Below, piece after piece: positions 1 through 5,336 of a stretch of 5,336 nt of DNA (positions are counted from its first letter, which is position 1; each line of letters starts with the position of its first letter). Location: contig WLND01000149.1 of the NCBI GenBank assembly GCA_009726075.1, positions 1 through 5,336 of the forward strand. Direction: 5' to 3'. The DNA is from Actinomycetota bacterium (GTDB lineage: Bacteria; Actinomycetota; Actinomycetes; S36-B12). The notes under the pieces were generated by a model that worked only from the letters and a program-made list of their open reading frames with translations, did not search any database and was not told where the DNA came from. A program made the position numbers and the translations under genes.

Positions 1-77
1 AAGGCCTCCGGGGCCACCGAGACGCACCGTGAGTAGGTCTCGGCCCACGACGTGCCGTCCTTCATGACGTAACTCAT
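1..77 (-). CDS. 5' end of an unrecognised minus-strand gene (partial)
   Basis: This is an open frame of 25 codons that runs off the left edge, so only the N-terminus is visible (it begins MSYVMKDGTSWAETYS). It is called because the ATG at 77 has a good ribosome binding site: GAGGAAG on the minus strand, six bases upstream. There is no stop in frame to the edge, whereas all three plus-strand frames are closed within the first 67 bases. It follows the GNAT-NSAR pair on the same strand after a 185-base gap, so it may be a separate unit or a distal member of that operon. No signal peptide or known motif can be seen in the short stretch, and I do not recognise the family. A short peptide gene and the start of a larger protein are both possible. 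Confidence 0.5.
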   Translation of the reverse strand, partial: MSYVMKDGTSWAETYSRCVSVAPEA

Positions 78-102
78 ATAACTTCCTCAGCTTGGGGGGG
101 AA

Positions 103-114
103 TCAGCATGCTGA
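103..114. promoter_or_regulatory. 12-bp perfect palindrome upstream of the partial left-edge gene
   Basis: TCAGCATGCTGA reads identically on both strands. It lies 26 bases upstream of the minus-strand ATG at 77, and a run of seven G (seven C on the coding strand, 94-100) sits between it and the ribosome binding site. The position suits a repressor site or the base of a leader hairpin for the left-edge gene, but no regulator can be named. The rest of the gap between the two minus-strand genes (78-262) shows no supportable coding region. Confidence 0.3.
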
Positions 115-215
115 CGCTCGCAGGGCAGGCGCCAAACGCGCGGAACCGGCTCTCGTGGGTGGGACTATTCCACAGGAGGACGCTGCGCGCGAGGGATCGG
201 CGAAGAGATCTCTGA

Positions 216-236
216 GCACGCTCCGACGGAGCAAGC
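216..236 (-). terminator. Possible terminator hairpin after the GNAT-NSAR operon
   Basis: Starting 26 bases beyond the NSAR stop, the minus strand can fold into a hairpin. It has five perfect pairs (GCTCC/GGAGC) around a GTC loop, then a G-U pair, one mismatch and two more G-C pairs. No U-tract follows, so it is not a classic intrinsic terminator, although U-poor hairpins are often proposed in actinobacteria. Its place between two minus-strand genes fits an operon end. Confidence 0.3.
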
Positions 237-262
237 GCCTCAGTGCGGGGCCGTCGCCCAGG

Positions 263-1396
263 TCAGGAGACGGACGCGGATCCGACGCGCAGCTCTGTCG
301 ACCAGACAGTGAGGTCGGCAAGCACCGAGGGGATCGGGTCGACCCCGATGCCTGGGCCCTGCGGTACCGGGAGCTGACCATCGTCGAGGACGAATGGCTC
401 GGTGACATCGACCTCGTAGTAGCGGCTTGAGGCGCTGGTATCGCCGACCACGGTGAAACCGGGCAGGGCCGCCAGCGCGAGGTTCGCGGCCCGGCCGATA
501 CCGGTCTCGAGCATGCCGCCGCACCACACCGGTACCCCGCGCTCCAGGCAGAGGTCGTGGATCTCGCGCGCGGTCAGGTATCCGCCGACACGCCCCGGCT
601 TGATGTTGATGATGCTGGTCGCGCCGAATTGCAGGGCCGAGTCGGCCGATGCGACGGACAGGATCGACTCGTCGAGGCAGATGGGGGTCGAGCAGGCCTC
701 GCTGAGCAGAACGTGGCCGTACCAGTCCTCCTCGTGGAGCGGCTGCTCGATGAGGAGGAGGTCGAAGGGGTCGAGGGCGGCGAGGTGCGCGGCGTCGGAG
801 CGTTCGTAGGCCTGGTTCGCATCGACCTGGAGCGGCATGTCGGGCCAGGCCGCCCGCACTGCGGCGACCGGCTCGAGGTCCCATCCGGGCTCGATCTTCA
901 GCTTGATGCGGCGGTAGCCCGCGTTGACGTACAGCCCGACCTCGTCGAGGAGTTCGCCGATCGTCTCGGTGGCCGGGATGCCGACCGAGACCCCGCAGTC
1001 AACCCGCTCGCGAGTCGCGCCCAGATAGGACCCCAGGGATTGATCGCGGGCTCGCAGCCAGGCGTCGAGCAGGGCGGTGGTCAGCGCGCACTTGGCCATG
1101 GGATGGCCTCGGACGACGTCAAGGGCTCGTCGGACATCGTGCGGATCCGCGCCGGGCTGCAGCTCGCGCAGGGCGGGCAGCAGGTGCCGCTCGATGACGT
1201 CGATCGCTCCATCGGTGTACTCGGAGGAGTACCCCGGCCACGACATGGTCACGCATTCGCCCCAGCCGCTGGAGCCATCGGAACTCACGGCTTCGACGAG
1301 GACGAGGTCGCGGACGCGCTCGGTGCCGAAGCTCGTGCGGAAGGGCCGAACGAGCGGCACGTTGAGGCGGTGGAGGCGCAGGAGTTCGATGGTCAT
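263..1396 (-). CDS. menC: N-succinylamino-acid racemase / o-succinylbenzoate synthase (enolase superfamily, NSAR/OSBS)
   Basis: This 377-residue cytoplasmic enzyme belongs to the enolase superfamily, muconate-lactonising subgroup. The acid/base KxK motif is at K165-L-K167. Metal ligands are D192 (VDAN), E217 (IEQPL) and D242 (LDES), and the opposing catalytic lysine is K266 in NIKPGRVGG. Spacing of the last four (25, 25, 24) equals that recalled for the Amycolatopsis N-acylamino-acid racemase, and WCGGMLETGIGRAAN near 291-305 is also shared. Such enzymes racemise N-succinylamino acids and can make o-succinylbenzoate for menaquinone. R269, matching an arginine linked to racemase activity, and the GNAT and M20 neighbours favour racemisation here. 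The menC symbol is the family label only. The ATG at 1396 has GAAAGG seven bases upstream and lies one base beyond the GNAT stop, suggesting translational coupling. The open frame continues 24 codons further upstream, but those lie inside the GNAT gene and do not look like family sequence. Confidence 0.93.
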   Translation of the reverse strand: MTIELLRLHRLNVPLVRPFRTSFGTERVRDLVLVEAVSSDGSSGWGECVTMSWPGYSSEYTDGAIDVIERHLLPALRELQPGADPHDVRRALDVVRGHPMAKCALTTALLDAWLRARDQSLGSYLGATRERVDCGVSVGIPATETIGELLDEVGLYVNAGYRRIKLKIEPGWDLEPVAAVRAAWPDMPLQVDANQAYERSDAAHLAALDPFDLLLIEQPLHEEDWYGHVLLSEACSTPICLDESILSVASADSALQFGATSIINIKPGRVGGYLTAREIHDLCLERGVPVWCGGMLETGIGRAANLALAALPGFTVVGDTSASSRYYEVDVTEPFVLDDGQLPVPQGPGIGVDPIPSVLADLTVWSTELRVGSASVS

Positions 1397-1397
1397 G

Positions 1398-2204
1398 TCA
1401 GGGCCTTTCGAGGACGTAGTTGCCGGCGGAATCGACTCCGATGACGACGGCACCGGAGGTGAAGACACTCGTCAGTTCAGCGCGCACCTGAAGCCGCCAG
1501 GCCAGGGCCGCAGCAGGATCGCTGGCCCGGAGCGCAACGATGTCATCAGGCAGTTGCACGACGAAGAGCCTGTCGGACGCCTCGATTTCAGCCCGAGTCA
1601 TGGGCTCGAGCTGTCCGAGTGAAGCGCGGTCGGCGCGGACGGACGCCACCTCCCACCAGGCGAACACGCGGTCTGAGGGGTCGCCCGCATTCAGCTCATC
1701 GTCCATGTCGCCGTAGAAGTTGACCTCGTACCCGCGCACCTCGACCCCGAGCTTGAGCAGGTTCAACCGGGCATTGCGCCGCACCAGCGGGTCGAAGGTC
1801 CAGGTAATGGTCGGAATCTGCTGCTCGAGCGCCCACACTCGCTGGTGGAGCTTCAGGGCGGTGCCGATGTGCCGGTCGCGATACGAATCGAGCACCGCAG
1901 CCATATGCGAGTGCAGGAGGTCATGCCATCGGCCTGAGTCGTCACGGTGACGCCCGCAGACCCCGAGCGCCGCGCCGACCGGCTGATCTCCGACATAGGC
2001 CGCCGATGCGTAGCCACCGGCGTGAACCAGGGCTTTGAGCAGGTTGGCCTGCACCTGCGACCCACCCGCGACCGATGGCCAGACGGCATCGAAGATGTCG
2101 CGCGCGTCGGAGAGTTCACTAAGGTCGGTCAGTGGACGAACGACCACTGCCGCCCGGGTCTCGGCCCGGCGCAGGGCCTCCTTGGCCGTACCAGTGTTCG
2201 TCAC
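1398..2204 (-). CDS. GNAT N-acyltransferase, COG3375 type (probable D-amino-acid N-succinyltransferase)
   Basis: From the GTG at 2204 this is 268 residues. The GNAT fold shows an acyl-CoA loop R111-x-x-G114-x-A116 within LDSYRDRHIGTALK. The COG3375 signatures follow: TWTFDPL with RNARLNL and KLG (about 134-153), and NFYG with DELN and PSDR (about 162-179). The C-terminal part (about 214-268) carries the usual family tail with LPDDI, a DPAAALAWRL-like stretch and a final YVLE. In Geobacillus a GNAT beside NSAR succinylates D-amino acids using succinyl-CoA, and the same role is inferred here from context. The start is uncertain. The frame stays open far upstream, no clear ribosome binding site precedes 2204, and GTG codons at 2222 and 2147 are alternatives. 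I prefer 2204 because a -10-like element sits at leaderless spacing before it and the divergent M20 gene begins close by. The stop is followed after one base by the NSAR start. Confidence 0.85.
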   Translation of the reverse strand: MTNTGTAKEALRRAETRAAVVVRPLTDLSELSDARDIFDAVWPSVAGGSQVQANLLKALVHAGGYASAAYVGDQPVGAALGVCGRHRDDSGRWHDLLHSHMAAVLDSYRDRHIGTALKLHQRVWALEQQIPTITWTFDPLVRRNARLNLLKLGVEVRGYEVNFYGDMDDELNAGDPSDRVFAWWEVASVRADRASLGQLEPMTRAEIEASDRLFVVQLPDDIVALRASDPAAALAWRLQVRAELTSVFTSGAVVIGVDSAGNYVLERP

Positions 2205-2216
2205 CCCTGAACCGTA
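2205..2216 (-). promoter_or_regulatory. Candidate -10 element for a leaderless GNAT-NSAR transcript
   Basis: On the minus strand TACGGT (2216-2211) fits the actinobacterial TANNNT -10 pattern. Exactly six bases (TCAGGG) separate it from the GTG at 2204, so transcription would begin at the first base of the start codon. This agrees with the lack of a clear ribosome binding site. No convincing -35 box was found, and with only one hexamer the match could be chance. Confidence 0.35.
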
Positions 2217-2231
2217 GAGCACCGTCGAGCC

Positions 2232-2238
2232 GAGGGAG
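2232..2238 (+). promoter_or_regulatory. Ribosome binding site that fixes the M20 peptidase start
   Basis: GAGGGAG lies nine bases before the GTG at 2248. An in-frame TAG at 2215-2217 closes the frame just upstream, so the start must fall after it. GTG 2254 is the next candidate but is placed less well relative to this site. No convincing promoter hexamers for the plus strand were seen between the divergent genes. Confidence 0.6.
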
Positions 2239-2247
2239 CGTGAACGA

Positions 2248-3357
2248 GTGGACGTGACCGTGGGCGGTTTCGACGTGCCCGCCATGATCGACAGCATCCG
2301 ACGTCTGGTCACGGTGGAGTCGCCGACTGCCGACATCGAGTCGTGCTCGACGGTCGTGTCGGCAGCGCATGAAGTGTGCGGACGGTGGCTCGCAGCTCCC
2401 GCCCGCATCGAGGAGCACCGCGGCAGGCCCGTACTTCGTTGGGGGCCCGCTGAGCCCGACGTGCTGCTCCTGGGCCACCTCGACACGGTGTGGCCGCTCG
2501 GAACGATCGACCGCCTGCCGTGGGGCGACGACGGGTCGCGCCTCACCGGCCCCGGGGTCTTCGACATGAAGGCCGGCGTCGTGCAGGCCTTCGCTGCGCT
2601 GGCAGCCCTCGGGCTGACCCCCGAGGACGGGGTCGGGATCCTGCTCACGACTGATGAGGAGACGGGCTCGCACGATTCGCGGGCGGTGATTGCGGACGCG
2701 ATCACGCGGGCCCGTGCTGTGCTCGTGTTCGAGCCTTCGCTCGACGGAGCACTCAAGACGCAGCGCAAGGGCACATCGTGGTACCGGGCCCACCTGACCG
2801 GACGCGCCGCCCACGCGGGCCTGGACCCGGAGCGCGGGGTCAATGCGCTGCTCTCCGCGGCCAGCCTGGCGACCGCCACCCTCGCGTGGGGCGACGCGCC
2901 CGCGGGCACCACCGTGACCCCAACGGTCTTGGTCGCCGGCACGACCGCGAACACCGTGCCCGCCCAGGCCACCCTGACGATCGATGTGCGGGCCTGGACG
3001 GCGTCGGAGCAGCGGCGCGTCGATGATTCCGTGCGCGCCTGGACACCCGCCCTGGGCACCGTCGAGGTCGCCGGCGGCATCGATCGTCCGGCCATGGAGG
3101 CATCTGCGTCCGCCCGCCTTTACGAGCTTGCCAACGACTGCGCACGCGAACTCGGGATCCCTCCCCTCGCCCAGGCCGCGGTGGGCGGTGCCAGCGACGG
3201 GAATCTCACGGCCGCCGCGGGCGTTGCCACCCTCGACGGCCTCGGCGCCGTAGGCGACGGGGCACACGCCGAGCACGAGTGGGCCTCGATCCAAGACCTG
3301 GCACCCCGCGCGGCCCTGGCTGCCGCACTGGTGCGCCGCCTGCTCGATGACAAGTAA
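2248..3357 (+). CDS. M20 family metallopeptidase (probable N-succinyl-L-amino-acid desuccinylase)
   Basis: This 369-residue protein is a cytoplasmic zinc-dependent amidohydrolase of the M20 carboxypeptidase-G2/ArgE/DapE group. H77 lies in LLLGHLDT and bridging D106 in GPGVFDMKAG. The catalytic base E137 and ligand E138 lie in TTDEETGS, E162 lies in FEPS, and the final ligand is H350 in GDGAHAEHEW. The inserted dimerisation domain runs from about 175 to 285 and includes H189 in GRAAHAG. All key residues and the full length are present, and there is no signal peptide. M20 enzymes split acyl-amino-acid or peptide amide bonds. Next to GNAT and NSAR genes the expected substrate is an N-succinyl-L-amino acid, which would release the free L-amino acid, but sequence alone cannot exclude other N-acyl amino acids. 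It diverges from the GNAT gene and is followed after 11 bases by xpb, so it probably shares a transcript with the helicase. Confidence 0.9.
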   Translation: MDVTVGGFDVPAMIDSIRRLVTVESPTADIESCSTVVSAAHEVCGRWLAAPARIEEHRGRPVLRWGPAEPDVLLLGHLDTVWPLGTIDRLPWGDDGSRLTGPGVFDMKAGVVQAFAALAALGLTPEDGVGILLTTDEETGSHDSRAVIADAITRARAVLVFEPSLDGALKTQRKGTSWYRAHLTGRAAHAGLDPERGVNALLSAASLATATLAWGDAPAGTTVTPTVLVAGTTANTVPAQATLTIDVRAWTASEQRRVDDSVRAWTPALGTVEVAGGIDRPAMEASASARLYELANDCARELGIPPLAQAAVGGASDGNLTAAAGVATLDGLGAVGDGAHAEHEWASIQDLAPRAALAAALVRRLLDDK

Positions 3358-3368
3358 GGACGAACGAC

Positions 3369-5018
3369 GTGGCTGACGGCCCGCTCATCGTGCAGAGCGA
3401 CAAGACGCTTCTGCTCGAGATCGACCACGCGATGGCGGCCGACTGCCGGCGCGCGATCGCGCCCTTTGCCGAGCTTGAGCGTGCACCTGAGCACATCCAC
3501 ACCTACCGGCTGACGCCGCTCGGCCTGTGGAATGCGCGCGCTGCCGGGCACGATGCCGAGCAGGTTATCGACACGCTCATTCGCTACTCGCGATACGCGG
3601 TACCGCACGCGCTGCTCGTCGATGTCGCAGAGACGATGTCGCGCTACGGACGCCTCCAGCTGAACAACCACCCCGTGCACGGCCTCGTCCTGCAGGCGAT
3701 CGACGAGCCGGTGCTCGAAGAGGTCATGCGCAGCAAGAAGGTCGCACCCCTTCTTGGCGCCCGCCTCGATGCGACCACCGTTGTCGTGCACCCGAGCGAA
3801 CGCGGCCATCTCAAGCAGGCCCTGGTCAAGCTCGGGTGGCCCGCGGAGGACGTCGCAGGCTATGTGGACGGCGAGAAGCACACGATCGGCCTCGACGCCG
3901 AGCACTGGCAGCCGCGGCCGTACCAGACCGAGGCAGCCGAGGGGTTCTGGCACGGGGGCTCGGGCGTGGTCGTGCTGCCCTGCGGCGCCGGCAAGACCAT
4001 CGTGGGCGCCCTGGCCATGGCGCTGGCGCAGGCGACCACCCTGATCCTCGTCACGAACACCGTCGCGGCCCGGCAGTGGCGCGACGAACTGCTCCGCCGC
4101 ACGACCCTCACGGCCGACGAGATCGGCGAGTACTCCGGCGCGAAGAAGGAGATTCGTCCCGTCACGATCGCGACGTACCAGGTGATGACGACCAAGCGGC
4201 AGGGCATCTACCCGCACCTCGAGGTCTTCGACTCGCGCGACTGGGGCCTGATCATCTACGACGAGGTCCACCTCCTTCCTGCGCCCATCTTCCGATTCAC
4301 GGCTGACATTCAAAGCCGCAGACGGCTCGGCCTGACGGCAACGCTGGTGCGCGAGGACGGACATGAGAGCGACGTCTTCAGCCTCATCGGGCCCAAGCGC
4401 TACGACGCGCCCTGGAAGGACATCGAGAACCAGGGCTACATCGCCCCCGCGAACTGCGTCGAGGTCCGGGTGACGCTGCCCGACTCCGACCGCATGACCT
4501 ACGCGATGGCCGAGCCCGAGGACCGCTACCGCCTCGCCTCGTGTGCGGCCGAGAAGATCACCCTCGTCGAGAAGCTCGCCCAGCAGCACCCCGACGACCA
4601 GGTGCTCGTCATCGGCCAGTACCTCGACCAGCTCGCCGAGCTCGGAGAGCATCTCGACGCCCCTGTCATCACGGGCGCGTCGAGCGTCAAGGAGCGCGAG
4701 CGCCTCTTCAGCGACTTCCGCACCGGGGTCATTCGGGTGCTCGTCGTGAGCAAGGTGGCGAACTTCAGCGTCGACCTTCCTGAGGCATCCGTCGCCATTC
4801 AGGTGAGCGGCACCTTCGGCTCACGCCAGGAGGAGGCTCAGCGGCTCGGGCGCATCCTTCGTCCCAAGGCCGACGGGCGAACCGCCCACTTCTACTCGAT
4901 CGTCACGCGTGACACCGTTGATGCCGACTTCGCCCAGCATCGTCAGCGCTTTCTGGCCGAGCAGGGCTACGCGTACACGATCCTCGATGCCGACGACATC
5001 CCTAGTTTGGGCACGTGA
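3369..5018 (+). CDS. xpb: XPB/Rad25-type superfamily 2 DNA helicase
   Basis: This 549-residue protein is a full-length bacterial XPB, a 3'-to-5' ATP-dependent DNA helicase related to the eukaryotic TFIIH/excision-repair subunit. Its N-terminus (GPLIVQSDKTLLLE, then FAELERAPEHIHTYR) is typical of actinobacterial members. Helicase motifs in order are Walker A PCGAGKT (204-210), the DEVH box (298-301), LTAT (322-325), the XPB-specific RED motif (328-330), SKVANFSVDLPEA (461-473) and the arginine-finger motif QRLGRILRP (491-499). A thumb-like segment lies around 340-395. The GTG at 3369 has AAGGA eight bases upstream and gives the family N-terminus. The gene follows the M20 stop closely. In mycobacteria and related genomes the neighbour I recall is a large helicase-associated protein, which is absent from this window. 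The biological role of bacterial XPB is not settled, and DNA repair is the usual proposal. Confidence 0.96.
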   Translation: MADGPLIVQSDKTLLLEIDHAMAADCRRAIAPFAELERAPEHIHTYRLTPLGLWNARAAGHDAEQVIDTLIRYSRYAVPHALLVDVAETMSRYGRLQLNNHPVHGLVLQAIDEPVLEEVMRSKKVAPLLGARLDATTVVVHPSERGHLKQALVKLGWPAEDVAGYVDGEKHTIGLDAEHWQPRPYQTEAAEGFWHGGSGVVVLPCGAGKTIVGALAMALAQATTLILVTNTVAARQWRDELLRRTTLTADEIGEYSGAKKEIRPVTIATYQVMTTKRQGIYPHLEVFDSRDWGLIIYDEVHLLPAPIFRFTADIQSRRRLGLTATLVREDGHESDVFSLIGPKRYDAPWKDIENQGYIAPANCVEVRVTLPDSDRMTYAMAEPEDRYRLASCAAEKITLVEKLAQQHPDDQVLVIGQYLDQLAELGEHLDAPVITGASSVKERERLFSDFRTGVIRVLVVSKVANFSVDLPEASVAIQVSGTFGSRQEEAQRLGRILRPKADGRTAHFYSIVTRDTVDADFAQHRQRFLAEQGYAYTILDADDIPSLGT

Positions 5019-5034
5019 GGGGTTCGGTTTTATC

Positions 5035-5052
5035 GGCATCACGTTTGATGCC
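5035..5052 (+). promoter_or_regulatory. Perfect inverted repeat before the antitoxin gene: candidate operator or xpb terminator
   Basis: GGCATCA and TGATGCC form a perfect 7-bp inverted repeat around CGTT, beginning 16 bases after the xpb stop and ending 8 bases before the antitoxin ATG. A third, slightly altered half-site (TGATGGC, 5059-5065) overlaps that ATG. Ribbon-helix-helix antitoxins commonly bind such repeats to repress their own operon, so an operator is likely. As RNA it is also a hairpin, but only ATTT follows, which makes a weak terminator. TTTTAT at 5028-5033 is a poor -10 candidate. Confidence 0.45.
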
Positions 5053-5060
5053 ATTTGCTG

Positions 5061-5261
5061 ATGGCTATGACCGTACGACTTCCCGCGGGAGACTCCGCCG
5101 CACTCGCGCGCACAGCCGCGATTCAGGACGGGTCCCAGCACGACATCATCATCGCCCTACGCGAATACATTGAGCGCAGGGGGAGAGCCTCACTCATCGA
5201 GGACCTGATGGAGTCCGAGCTGCCTTGCTACGCCGAGGCACTCGCGCGGCTCGGCCAGTGA
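5061..5261 (+). CDS. Ribbon-helix-helix (CopG-type) antitoxin of a Doc toxin-antitoxin pair
   Basis: This is a 66-residue protein. A short N-terminal strand (MTVRLP) is followed by two predicted helices (about 10-20 and 26-40, the latter with ALREYIERR), which is the ribbon-helix-helix DNA-binding layout. The acidic C-terminal part (LIEDLMESELP, then AEALARLGQ) would be the segment that wraps and neutralises the toxin. Its stop overlaps the start of a Doc-like gene by four bases, the standard arrangement of a type II toxin-antitoxin operon. RHH proteins rather than Phd-type antitoxins often accompany Doc in actinobacteria. The start is uncertain: ATG 5061 and ATG 5067 are both possible, and neither has a convincing ribosome binding site. 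It probably represses its own promoter through the inverted repeat just upstream. Confidence 0.78.
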   Translation: MAMTVRLPAGDSAALARTAAIQDGSQHDIIIALREYIERRGRASLIEDLMESELPCYAEALARLGQ

Positions 5262-5336
5262 TCTACCCGACCCTGGAGGAGCTTCTTGTGGTCGCGGGGC
5301 ACGTGATCGATGGCGATGTGCTCCCTCGCGACGTCG
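5258..5336 (+). CDS. doc: Doc (death-on-curing) family toxin, 5' end only
   Basis: The GTG at 5258 overlaps the antitoxin stop as GTGA, and the frame stays open to the window edge (26 codons). The visible N-terminus, MIYPTLEELL followed by a hydrophobic helix and then VLPRDV, matches the start of Doc-type Fic-fold proteins, which begin with a similar MIYLTLEEL helix and an RDxGLLE turn. Doc toxins phosphorylate elongation factor Tu and so stop translation. The catalytic HxFx(D/N)GNK motif lies beyond the window, so activity cannot be judged. Translation is probably coupled to the antitoxin. Family assignment rests on the short N-terminus plus the operon context. Confidence 0.72.
   Translation, partial: MIYPTLEELLVVAGHVIDGDVLPRDV

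Noticed and set aside
1..36. Possible 3' end of a plus-strand gene ending at TAG 34-36
   Set aside because: Only eleven codons are visible with nothing recognisable, and the minus-strand frame here has a good ribosome binding site and ATG, which explains the region better.
204..213. AGAGATCTCT, a 10-bp palindrome in the left intergenic gap
   Set aside because: It is short, not placed near a start codon, and likely to occur by chance. No related copies were seen nearby.
92..430. Plus-strand frame of 112 codons across the left intergenic gap
   Set aside because: It starts at a TTG without a ribosome binding site, and about half of it is antisense to the NSAR gene. The composition looks random.
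557..1444. Long plus-strand open frame (295 codons) opposite the NSAR gene
   Set aside because: It lies wholly antisense to a gene with all catalytic motifs intact and shows no recognisable domain. Such frames are expected opposite GC-rich genes.
2205..3095. N-terminal extension of the GNAT frame up to 565 codons
   Set aside because: The extra part is antisense to M20 and is Ser/Arg/Thr-rich with no family resemblance. COG3375 proteins are about the size obtained from the 2204 start.
3120..4652. Minus-strand open frame of 510 codons opposite xpb and the M20 3' end
   Set aside because: It is antisense to two well-supported genes and has low-complexity, Arg/Val/Leu-rich translation with no motif. 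It is a by-product of GC-rich codon use.
4918..4990. Further TGATGCC/GATGCC copies inside the end of xpb
   Set aside because: They fall on Asp-Ala codons of the helicase reading frame, so they are probably coding coincidences and not additional operator half-sites.

Overview
The window is GC-rich and gene-dense. It uses GTG starts freely and carries a full-length actinobacterial-type XPB helicase and an Amycolatopsis-type N-acylamino-acid racemase, so it most likely comes from a high-GC actinobacterium. I cannot place the genus. No tRNA, rRNA, CRISPR array or insertion sequence was seen, and no gap longer than about 200 bases lacks a gene.

Left part (1-2204, minus strand). Reading leftwards, a COG3375-type GNAT N-acyltransferase (2204-1398) is followed one base later by an enolase-superfamily N-succinylamino-acid racemase/o-succinylbenzoate synthase (NSAR/OSBS, 1396-263). 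A 185-base gap holds a hairpin that may end this operon and a 12-bp palindrome. After it comes the first 25 codons of an unrecognised minus-strand gene that leaves the window.

Middle (2248-5018, plus strand). Divergent from the GNAT gene, with 43 bases or less between the starts, is an M20 metallopeptidase of the glutamate-carboxypeptidase/desuccinylase type. It is followed after 11 bases by an XPB/Rad25-type DNA helicase. The GNAT, NSAR and M20 enzymes match the three steps of the known D-to-L amino acid conversion route (N-succinylation, racemisation, desuccinylation). I infer that this is their joint role, probably salvage of D-amino acids. The helicase shares the M20 transcription unit by position but has no evident biochemical link to it.

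Right end (5019-5336, plus strand). A perfect 7-bp inverted repeat precedes a small ribbon-helix-helix antitoxin gene. A Doc (death-on-curing) toxin gene overlaps the antitoxin stop by 4 bases and is cut by the window edge. The repeat and a third related half-site are candidate operators for self-regulation of this toxin-antitoxin pair.

The best candidates for a second look are the split, divergent D-amino-acid inversion cluster, a possible leaderless promoter for its GNAT gene, its joining to xpb, and the RHH-Doc module with its half-sites. None is a clearly undescribed system.
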